Shown here: positions 1 to 5,805 of the stretch, one piece after another | How the letters are laid out: each line of letters starts with the position of its first letter | Position numbering within the stretch: position 1 is the first letter of the stretch | Assembly: GCA_045629065.1 (NCBI GenBank) | Contig: JAZQQK010000043.1 | Location: forward strand, 1 to 6,903 | Length of the DNA stretch: 6,903 nucleotides | DNA from: JAKSSM01 sp045629065 | GTDB taxonomy: Bacteria > Bacillota > Clostridia > Peptostreptococcales > Anaerovoracaceae | Reading direction: 5' to 3' | Program-made: the position numbers and the translations under genes | The notes under the pieces: generated by a model | The model's database searches: none | Told to the model about the DNA's origin: nothing | Seen by the model: the letters and a program-made list of their open reading frames with translations, nothing else

Positions 1-1
1 G

Positions 2-982
2 CTTGTTCCAGACATCGAAGAGATTGCCAACAAGATTTATGTCTATGAAGACGATGGTCATGGTGGTCAGCAAATCAAGTATGTAACAGACGGCAATGGC
101 AACGTAACTCCTATGGATCCAAACAACTACATCGTTTACTATGACGTTTGGATTCGTGCCATGGATGATGATAACGACTATGAGTTAAGGCTCAATAATC
201 CTGAACAAAATCAAGATGGATCATTCAAAGTAGATACATTCGAAGACTATTTCGGAACATTTTTGGTTAACGATCCAACAGCACAATTGAGTCAAGATTT
301 AAGAATCAATGGTGACGATCTAATGTCAACCATGAGAGTAGGATTTCTTTTCTATGACTCATACTATGATGCAGGCACAGAAACCATAACTCCTACACCA
401 AATTACAATACAGCGTATATTTGGGAGCCAAACGGCGACATGCATAAAGGTCTTAGAGGAGATTCAGGCACTGAGTCAGAATACATAAATCTTCTCGGAA
501 CAGATACTAACATCGAAGTACGCCAATATGGCTCAGTTGCAACAGACGAAAAGTTCTACTACACATATGTCCCAGTTAAGCAATATGGCCCTGGCCAAGG
601 TATAGAAGAACATGTCGATGACTTAGGAAATACACTCTACTACAGTTATGCTCCACAACCCGTATATATGAGACAGGGTACTTCAGCGTGGATTGATAAC
701 ATTAGCCTAGTTCCAGCGACAGAAAGACTTCTCACGAGAAACCTTAAAAAAATCGGCGAGTTTAAAACATTCCAATCCCAAAACAATGGGGAATTGACAC
801 TCAATACTTTAGAGGCTTCATACACTGATATTCCAGCAATGATTACATTGGAAAGTCATATGCCAAGAAAGGTGAGAGTATTCTTCTGGATTGAAGGGCA
901 AGACATTGACTGCTGGAACCAAGTAGCAGGAGGCACAATGTATGCAAACATTGAATTTAGGGGTGACCCAATACCACATTAG
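2..982 (+). CDS. SipW-dependent TasA/camelysin-like surface protein, 3' part (5' end outside window)
   Basis: The reading frame is open from base 2 to a TAG stop at 980-982, so this is the C-terminal 326 residues of a gene that begins upstream; the ATG at 113 is internal and should not be taken as the start. The protein is acidic, rich in Asn, Asp, Tyr and Thr, poor in Lys and Cys, and has no membrane segment in the visible part, as expected of an extracellular beta-rich protein. Near the C-terminus (bases about 860-922) is the stretch VRVFFWIEGQDIDCWN. A similar 'EGxDxDC' strand near the C-terminus is, as I recall, typical of clostridial proteins with SipW-dependent signal peptides. The adjacent downstream gene is a SipW-type signal peptidase, which supports the assignment. 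Likely role (inference): secreted filament or biofilm-matrix subunit. The N-terminal signal peptide that would confirm this lies outside the window. Confidence 0.72.
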   Translation, partial: LVPDIEEIANKIYVYEDDGHGGQQIKYVTDGNGNVTPMDPNNYIVYYDVWIRAMDDDNDYELRLNNPEQNQDGSFKVDTFEDYFGTFLVNDPTAQLSQDLRINGDDLMSTMRVGFLFYDSYYDAGTETITPTPNYNTAYIWEPNGDMHKGLRGDSGTESEYINLLGTDTNIEVRQYGSVATDEKFYYTYVPVKQYGPGQGIEEHVDDLGNTLYYSYAPQPVYMRQGTSAWIDNISLVPATERLLTRNLKKIGEFKTFQSQNNGELTLNTLEASYTDIPAMITLESHMPRKVRVFFWIEGQDIDCWNQVAGGTMYANIEFRGDPIPH

Positions 983-1004
983 TAAAATTTAATATCGATT
1001 ATTC

Positions 1005-1030
1005 AACAGTCGGATTTTTGTTCGCCTGTT
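1005..1030 (+). terminator. weak hairpin terminator after substrate A gene
   Basis: An imperfect inverted repeat, AACAGTCGGA at 1005-1014 and TTCGCCTGTT at 1021-1030, pairs at 9 of 10 positions (one mismatch, one G-T) around a 6-base loop. It is followed by TTAATAATAT, a poor T tract. It lies 23 bp after the stop codon. It could terminate or attenuate transcription from the upstream gene, with partial read-through into the peptidase gene. Confidence 0.4.
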
Positions 1031-1045
1031 TTAATAATATATAAA
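1018..1045 (+). promoter_or_regulatory. possible sigma-A promoter for signal peptidase copy 1
   Basis: TATAAA at 1040-1045 matches the -10 consensus at 5 of 6 positions and sits 16 bp after TTGTTC (1018-1023), a weak -35 that shares only TTG with the consensus. It overlaps the putative terminator stem. AT-rich DNA gives such matches by chance, so this is only a candidate. Confidence 0.25.
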
Positions 1046-1082
1046 CATAAATTAAAAAATTGCAAAAACGAGGTATTTGAAA

Positions 1083-1781
1083 ATGAACAATCAAGAAACT
1101 GCTCAAAAGAAAGCAGGAAAACGCAGCGCAGGTAGTGTAATAGCGACAGTGATACTGATTTTGTGTATCCTAGTTGCTATCTTTGCAGGTTATTCTGCAT
1201 ACGCAACAAAGGCTGGAAGCGGGGTTCCAAGCGTATTTGGATTCAGGCCATTCGCCGTACAATCCGATTCCATGGTGCCTACATTTAAGCAAGGTGACCT
1301 TATCATCGACGTTCCAGTAAAGGACGTAACACAGCTTGAAGTTGGTGATGTAATTACTTTCTGGACTGTAATTAATGGTCAAAAAGCATTAAATACGCAC
1401 AGAATCATTAACATCGAAGATGCAGGAAACTATCTCTACTTCGAGACTCGAGGCGATAACAACAATATGGACGATAGCTCAAGCGTTCACCAGAATGATA
1501 TCGTCGGCCAGTATAAGTTCAAAATCGCAGGATTAGGAACTGTACTTGATTTCTTGCAGACAACATTAGGCTTTGGTCTTTGCATAGTTCTTCCAGTTGC
1601 TATCTTCTTCATCTTTGAACTTATAGCATTCTTCAAGACACTTTTCGCTTACAAAGCTGAAAAAGTTCGTGCTGAAGTAGAAACTCAGATGAAGATTGCG
1701 CAGGCACAATTAGCTGCTGCACAAGCGCAAGCACAGTCTCAGGCTCAAGATCAGCCAAAAGTTGACGACACAACTAAATAA
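1083..1781 (+). CDS. SipW-type (ER-type) signal peptidase I, copy 1
   Basis: Membrane serine protease of 232 residues that removes signal peptides from exported proteins, probably the neighbouring TasA-like ones. The N-terminal membrane segment is about residues 19-41. The catalytic serine box SDSMVPTF has Ser63. The box NTHRI has His106, and GDNN is at 124-127 with further Asp residues just after. A His in place of the Lys general base marks the ER/SipW type; in Bacillus subtilis SipW, Ser and His are known to be essential. A second membrane segment spans about 161-184. A cytoplasmic tail of about 48 residues follows, very rich in Ala and Gln and probably helical. The ATG at 1083 is preferred because GAGG at 1070-1073 lies 9 bases before it; the TTG at 1077, two codons upstream, would leave only 3. 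The serine box differs from the more usual SGSMEPT, with Asp and Val at two positions, but keeps Ser, Met, Pro and Thr, so activity is expected. B. subtilis sipW is the closest well-known relative, but orthology is not certain. Confidence 0.9.
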   Translation: MNNQETAQKKAGKRSAGSVIATVILILCILVAIFAGYSAYATKAGSGVPSVFGFRPFAVQSDSMVPTFKQGDLIIDVPVKDVTQLEVGDVITFWTVINGQKALNTHRIINIEDAGNYLYFETRGDNNNMDDSSSVHQNDIVGQYKFKIAGLGTVLDFLQTTLGFGLCIVLPVAIFFIFELIAFFKTLFAYKAEKVRAEVETQMKIAQAQLAAAQAQAQSQAQDQPKVDDTTK

Positions 1782-1831
1782 GCGACAAAAATAGACAAAT
1801 TTTAAGATATTTCGAGAAATTTTAACTATTT

Positions 1832-1846
1832 ATGCAAACTTTGCAT
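1832..1846. repeat. 15-bp perfect palindrome ATGCAAA-C-TTTGCAT
   Basis: Seven-base arms flank a single central base. The one-base loop makes an RNA hairpin unlikely to matter, so a dimeric DNA-binding protein site is the better reading. One half-site, TTTGCAT, recurs at 1872-1878. Confidence 0.6.
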
Positions 1847-1882
1847 AAAAAAGTCGAAAATTACACCCGTTTTTGCATAAAA
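1840..1882. repeat. direct repeat TTTGCATAAAA, two copies 32 bp apart
   Basis: Exact 11-base copies lie at 1840-1850 and 1872-1882. The first overlaps the right arm of the 15-bp palindrome. A spacing of 32 bp is about three helical turns, which would place both copies on the same face of the DNA. Confidence 0.6.
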
Positions 1883-1890
1883 TATAGCGC

Positions 1891-1947
1891 GGGTGATGTT
1901 AAACACACCCAAAAACTGCCTTGGGTTAGGTTAAACTCACCCCAAAA
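1891..1947. repeat. 25-bp imperfect direct repeat pair, 32 bp apart
   Basis: Copies at 1891-1915 and 1923-1947 match at 21 of 25 positions. Each contains GGGT, then GTTAAAC, then CACCC, an inverted-repeat design; the first copy pairs GGGTG (1891-1895) with CACCC (1906-1910). The 32-bp period equals that of the TTTGCATAAAA pair just upstream. An additional hairpin, ACCCAA (1907-1912) with TTGGGT (1921-1926), bridges the two copies. Probable tandem operator or RNA structural element. Confidence 0.55.
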
Positions 1948-2002
1948 TCATTAAAAAGCACAAAAAAGTCATAAAAAAATTTAGAAAATAGAGGAAAGTT
2001 TA

Positions 2003-3610
2003 GTGGACGCATTTTTAAAGTATTTTTATCAAGATATAGGTTTGATATGGAAATCGATTCTATCGATATTTAGCTCAATCTTCCAAACTTTTAATACAGT
2101 TTTCAACTTCCCAATGCGAATGAGAATCATTCAAAGTTATGGTGGAGACTTAGGAGCTATAGGTTGGATTTTAGTTGTATTATCCAACTTACTCATAGCA
2201 TTCATCGGATTCGTAATCATCTTCTTCATCGTTAGAGGAATCAAGAGATTAGCCAAGATGAAGGCTCCAGCTACTGAGAACGAAAACTTAAGAGCTGAGA
2301 ACGCCAAGCTACAGAGAGAACTCTTAAAGTTAGGTTATGAAAAGGATAAGATCCTTGCCATGAAGATGACTGAACATGGTATTGAACCTATGAAAGAAAT
2401 GCTTCCTGGCATGGATATGGAAGATGAAGAGCTTAAAGACGGTGAAGAAGGCGAAGAGGGCGAAAAAAACGAAGAATACGTACCACAGAATCGTAATACT
2501 TTCGAAGGTCCACTCGTAAATCCTGATGACAGTAGATTCTTCCGTCTTACAAGTGTAGATAACTACTACAAAGCAAGCTATGAACCTCCAGAATATGATG
2601 ATGAAATCACACTTCCAGAGTTCTGCGAAAGATTTATGAACTTTGCAGCATCTAGACTCGGACTTTTCTATGATATAGAAACAATTTGGTGGTTCGTATC
2701 TGCAATGGGATCTTGCCGATTAATCATTTTACAAGGTATTTCCGGTACAGGTAAAACATCACTTCCTTATGGATTTGGTAAGTACCTCCAATTAGACTCA
2801 ACTATCGCTGCTGTACAGCCATCCTGGCGTGAGCGTTCCGATATCTTCGGATACTATAACGACTTCACAAAGAAGTTCACAGAGACTGACTTCTTAAGAG
2901 CTGTATACGAAGCAAATTACTATGCTGATCCACACATTATCGTACTCGACGAAATGAATATCGCGCGTGTAGAGTACTATTTTGCAGAAATGCTTTCCGT
3001 ACTCGAAATGCCAAGACCAGAAGAGTGGGTAGTAGACGTAGTTTCAACGGTTTGGGATAATGACCCTTGCCTTATCAACGGTGGTAAAATCCACGTTAGC
3101 CCTAACACTTGGTTCGTAGGAACTATCAACAACGACGACTCAACATTCGCCGTTGCCGACAAGGTTTACGACCGTGCTATTCCTATCGACCTCGATAAGA
3201 AAGCACCTGCTTTCCAAGCTCCTGATACACCTCCAGTTAGAATCACTGCAAAGCACCTTCAGGATTTATTCAACCAAGCAGTTAAGGATATTCCAGTAGA
3301 TGAAGATTTAATGAAGAAACTTACTGAAATGGACAAGTACTTAATTCAGCACTTCCGTCTGTCATTCGGTAACCGTATCATTAAGCAAATCAGATTATTC
3401 CTACCTATCTTTGTAGCATGTGGTGGCACACAAGTAGATGCCTTAGACTTCATGGTAGCAAAGAAGGTATTACGTAAATTCGAATCCTTGAACTTAGGAT
3501 TCATCAAAGACGAAATTGGTAAGTATATCCGTTACTTAGACAAGACATTTGGTAAGGAAAACTTCCCAATTTGTAAGGAATACTTACATCGTCTCGAAAA
3601 GCAGAACTAA
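2003..3610 (+). CDS. membrane-anchored McrB-like AAA+ NTPase
   Basis: Protein of 535 residues. The GTG start at 2003 is supported by GAGGAAAG at 1991-1998; the gene ends in tandem stops TAA TAG. N-terminal part: an amphipathic or hydrophobic stretch at 12-36, then one strong membrane segment at about 55-78 followed by Arg/Lys, placing the rest in the cytoplasm. A leucine-zipper-like helix follows (Leu96, Leu103, Leu110, Ile117), then a very acidic linker (about 138-158). The AAA+ core occupies about 205-400: Walker A GISGTGKT at 245-252, PSWRERSDIFGYYN at 273-286 (an McrB-type motif), Walker B IIVLDE at 312-317, and sensor region GTINNDDST at 373-381. The last fits the NxxD signature of McrB-type NTPases (Asn376, Asp379), with Ser in place of the Arg of the NTADRS form; Arg391 is a candidate arginine finger. 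A helical lid completes the protein. All catalytic motifs are present, so it should hydrolyse ATP or GTP. The DNA-binding N-terminal domain of E. coli McrB is absent and is replaced by a membrane anchor. The partner is very likely the DUF2357-like protein encoded 39 bp downstream. Whether it acts in surface assembly or defence is not decided by sequence. Confidence 0.85.
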   Translation: MDAFLKYFYQDIGLIWKSILSIFSSIFQTFNTVFNFPMRMRIIQSYGGDLGAIGWILVVLSNLLIAFIGFVIIFFIVRGIKRLAKMKAPATENENLRAENAKLQRELLKLGYEKDKILAMKMTEHGIEPMKEMLPGMDMEDEELKDGEEGEEGEKNEEYVPQNRNTFEGPLVNPDDSRFFRLTSVDNYYKASYEPPEYDDEITLPEFCERFMNFAASRLGLFYDIETIWWFVSAMGSCRLIILQGISGTGKTSLPYGFGKYLQLDSTIAAVQPSWRERSDIFGYYNDFTKKFTETDFLRAVYEANYYADPHIIVLDEMNIARVEYYFAEMLSVLEMPRPEEWVVDVVSTVWDNDPCLINGGKIHVSPNTWFVGTINNDDSTFAVADKVYDRAIPIDLDKKAPAFQAPDTPPVRITAKHLQDLFNQAVKDIPVDEDLMKKLTEMDKYLIQHFRLSFGNRIIKQIRLFLPIFVACGGTQVDALDFMVAKKVLRKFESLNLGFIKDEIGKYIRYLDKTFGKENFPICKEYLHRLEKQN

Positions 3611-3634
3611 TAGTTATAATGATAAATTTTGTGG

Positions 3635-3642
3635 AAAGGAGG
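3635..3642 (+). promoter_or_regulatory. strong ribosome binding site AAAGGAGG that decides the start
   Basis: AAAGGAGG is an almost full complement of the 16S rRNA 3' end and lies 7 bases before the GTG at 3650. It excludes the in-frame TTG at 3629, because that start would put the ribosome site inside the coding sequence. Confidence 0.85.
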
Positions 3643-3649
3643 ATATCAC

Positions 3650-5131
3650 GTGGCTACAAAGTTTAAAGCAAAACAAAAGGAATCTAAAGCTGAACTTAAG
3701 AAAAAGTCTAGAGCTAGACGTATGTGGCTCGTGGATCCTATTTACCGCAGATTCACAGCTCAGGCCTTTAAAAATCTGACTTCCGGAGAATTCTTTGAGT
3801 TCTTCATGAGTTTGATGAAGAACGGTGAACAGCAGTTCCAATTCTCTAACAGAAAGATAAAAATCGATGTAGATGAAACCTGGGTAAAAATCATTGAAGA
3901 TACTATCCCAGCTTTCCTTGAAATCACTAGAAACCCTCGTGTAATCATTACACAGGAAGAACTTATCACTAGTGTAGTTCAGGCAAAGAAAATTGACTCT
4001 CAAGTAGTTAAACACCTTTGTGCGCACAGCTACTTGGTAGATGCCATCGATGAAAATGGCGACGTTATCCCAAACAAAGTTCTTAATATCTTTAAGGAAG
4101 AAACTTGGGATACTTACGAAAACCGTTTCGTATATACATTATTAAAGAAAACATATGATTTCGTCTCAAAGCGATATCAAGATATGAAGGATGCCTTAGC
4201 AGATGAATTCGGTGCGAACTTAATCATCGATGCTACAGGCGAAAGCAAGATGGAAACTCTTGAAGTCCATTCATCCATGAAAATCAAACAGAAGGATGAC
4301 TGGGAAGATGAAACGAATGCTAAAAAGTCCGCATTCGCAAGAGTTAAGGCATTATATGTTGCCTTGAACAACCTGATGCAAACACGTTTCGCAAAGGAAA
4401 TGTATAGGTACCAGATTGTTAGACCTCCTCTTGTTCCTACTAACGCTATCAAGAAGAACCCATACTTACGTAAATGTACAGCATTATGGAACTTCTTATT
4501 ACACTATTCTGATGCAGGATATACGGTAGAAATCATCGAACAAAATCCTGAAATCAATCAGAAGTTTGAGCAAGATATTTTTGACAATATCATGTTCACA
4601 TACATTATCCTTAAGGGTTATCTCGAAGACAATAGAGACAGAGCTTTAGATAGAAATATTAAGGCAAGACGTAGATCACTTAGACCTAAGTATATCAAGC
4701 AGATTGTTGAAGAAATCGTTGAAAACTTCAATATGTCTGAGGTCGAAGTTCGTAAGATTCTCATCGAAGAACTCACTAAGGAACAACTTCTTCGTGAGGA
4801 GCGTGCAGAACAGTTCCGTATTCTCGAAGCAAAGAGAAGAGAAGAGGAAGAAAAGAGACGTGCTGCCGAACTCGAACGCATCCGTATCCAAAAGGAAAAG
4901 GAACGCGAAAGAGAAGCAATCAAGAGAGCAAAAGAACGCGAGAAAGCGAGAAAGCAGCGTGAAAAAGCCAAAGAGGCACTCCGACTTGCAAAGGCAAAGG
5001 AGAGAAAAGCTGTACTCGATGCAAAGAGACTTCAATTTATCGAGGAAGAACTTTCAAGACAGTTCGAGTCTATTGAGCGCTTAAGAGCTTCAAAGAATTC
5101 AAATAATGCACCTGAAAGAGGTGACAAATAA
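3650..5131 (+). CDS. DUF2357/McrC-N-like protein with long charged C-terminal helix
   Basis: Protein of 493 residues, starting at GTG 3650. The N-terminus is Lys-rich and soluble, with no membrane segment. The region about 75-290 resembles the DUF2357 domain found in the N-terminal part of McrC-type proteins: TIPAFLEITRNPR (85-97), VVQAKKIDSQVVKHL (109-123), NGDVIPNKVLNIF (136-148), the hallmark YENRF (156-160), and RPPLVPTNAIKKNPYLRKC (258-276) with Trp280. I recognise this pattern from memory and have not searched for it. From about 370 to 480 it is almost entirely Glu, Arg, Lys and Ala, predicted to be a coiled coil or single long charged helix. No PD-(D/E)xK nuclease motif, which in McrC follows DUF2357, is visible. 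It sits between the AAA+ gene and the second peptidase, whose ATG overlaps its TAA by one base. Likely role (inference): partner and activator or adaptor of the AAA+ ring, with the helix as a reach or docking arm. The DUF2357 assignment is fairly safe; the function is unknown. Confidence 0.75.
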   Translation: MATKFKAKQKESKAELKKKSRARRMWLVDPIYRRFTAQAFKNLTSGEFFEFFMSLMKNGEQQFQFSNRKIKIDVDETWVKIIEDTIPAFLEITRNPRVIITQEELITSVVQAKKIDSQVVKHLCAHSYLVDAIDENGDVIPNKVLNIFKEETWDTYENRFVYTLLKKTYDFVSKRYQDMKDALADEFGANLIIDATGESKMETLEVHSSMKIKQKDDWEDETNAKKSAFARVKALYVALNNLMQTRFAKEMYRYQIVRPPLVPTNAIKKNPYLRKCTALWNFLLHYSDAGYTVEIIEQNPEINQKFEQDIFDNIMFTYIILKGYLEDNRDRALDRNIKARRRSLRPKYIKQIVEEIVENFNMSEVEVRKILIEELTKEQLLREERAEQFRILEAKRREEEEKRRAAELERIRIQKEKEREREAIKRAKEREKARKQREKAKEALRLAKAKERKAVLDAKRLQFIEEELSRQFESIERLRASKNSNNAPERGDK

Positions 5132-5805
5132 TGAATGATAAAGCGAAAAAGCGTTTAGATAGACTTATGACAGTGGTGACTATAATGTGCGTACTGATTT
5201 GTTTAGTGGTATGTGTACAAGTCATCCAAGGCAAGAATGCCTCACTCTTTGGATTTAGAATCTACCACATCCTAACTGGTAGTATGGAGCCAACAATCGC
5301 AGTTGATTCCAAGGTGGTAGTCAGGTCAGTAGACCCTTATAAACTCAATGAAGGTGATATTATTACTTTCATCTCCAAAGACCCTGCAATCTATGGCAAC
5401 GCAAATACGCATAGAATCATAGAAGTCACACAGGATGAGGCCGGAGCACTTTGTTTCACTACAAAAGGTGATGCAAATAATGTTGCGGACAAAATAAAAG
5501 TTTACCCGGAAGACATAGTCGGAAAGGTAGTTTTCAAAGTAAGTTCAGCCGTATCATTATTCTTGGGATTCTTACATACAAAACAAGGTTTTGTACTCGT
5601 AATTCTCTTCCCATTCTTATTGGTAATCGGGCTCCTTATGAAGGAATTTAAAAGAGATGTTAAGCAGTATACAAATGTTACTAAAACAGCCGATACAATG
5701 GCCGAAATTGAGCTTATGAAGCTCCAAATCGCCGAAATGGAGGCAAAGACTGCTGAACTAAAAAAAGCGGCTGAAAACGCCGAAAAAACAGAAAGCAAGC
5801 AATAA
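5131..5805 (+). CDS. SipW-type (ER-type) signal peptidase I, copy 2
   Basis: Membrane serine protease of 224 residues; the ATG overlaps the preceding TAA (TAATG), with AGAGG at 5117-5121, 9 bases upstream. The N-terminal membrane segment is at about 12-33. The catalytic box TGSMEPT has Ser51, NTHRI has His94, and GDANN is at 113-117 followed by Asp120. A second membrane segment lies at about 153-170. This gives the Ser-His architecture of SipW, with the active site outside the cell. The cytoplasmic tail (171-224) contains an unbroken heptad pattern, Ile193, Met196, Ile200, Met203, Thr207, Leu210, Ala214, Ala217, predicting a coiled coil not needed for catalysis. It shares the catalytic boxes and layout with copy 1 but diverges widely elsewhere, so the two are old paralogues and not a recent duplication. 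The one-base overlaps on both sides link it to the DUF2357-like gene and to substrate B, its likely substrate. Confidence 0.92.
   Translation: MNDKAKKRLDRLMTVVTIMCVLICLVVCVQVIQGKNASLFGFRIYHILTGSMEPTIAVDSKVVVRSVDPYKLNEGDIITFISKDPAIYGNANTHRIIEVTQDEAGALCFTTKGDANNVADKIKVYPEDIVGKVVFKVSSAVSLFLGFLHTKQGFVLVILFPFLLVIGLLMKEFKRDVKQYTNVTKTADTMAEIELMKLQIAEMEAKTAELKKAAENAEKTESKQ

Larger units (their letters stand above)
1782..2002. promoter_or_regulatory. 221-bp intergenic region, probable regulatory leader of the AAA+/DUF2357 operon
   Basis: No ORF of note. This is the only long gap before the four-gene operon that starts at 2003, so its promoter should be here, although no convincing -35/-10 pair stands out. 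The middle (1832-1947) contains a perfect 15-bp palindrome, an 11-bp direct repeat pair and a 25-bp imperfect repeat pair, listed separately. CACCC occurs at 1864, 1906 and 1938, with GGGTG at 1891 and GGGTT at 1923 between them, so several alternative hairpins can form. It resembles none of the riboswitches or T-boxes I know. Confidence 0.5.

Noticed and set aside
1077..1082. TTG start for signal peptidase copy 1
   Set aside because: Only 3 bases separate it from the GAGG site; the ATG two codons later has a normal 9-base spacing.
1170..1382. Minus-strand ORF inside signal peptidase copy 1
   Set aside because: Lies wholly antisense to a gene with clear catalytic motifs; no ribosome site or recognisable product.
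1832..1947. CRISPR array or mobile-element end
   Set aside because: Only two copies of each repeat, short and differing in sequence, with no spacers of array type, no transposase and no target duplication.
3629..3649. TTG start for the DUF2357-like gene
   Set aside because: It would place the near-perfect AAAGGAGG ribosome site inside the gene; GTG at 3650 has ideal spacing.
3614..4027. Minus-strand ORF of 137 codons
   Set aside because: Antisense shadow of the DUF2357-like gene; the encoded peptide is low-complexity Phe/Leu/Ser.
4618..5035. Overlapping minus-strand ORFs and a plus-strand ORF (4704-5084) in the charged-helix region
   Set aside because: They result from the Lys/Glu/Arg-biased codons of the long helix, which read as Ser/Phe/Leu or Lys/Arg runs in other frames; no start signals.
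4820..5080. Tandem DNA repeat in the charged-helix region
   Set aside because: The repetitive look comes from Lys/Glu/Arg codon bias; no unit recurs at a fixed period.
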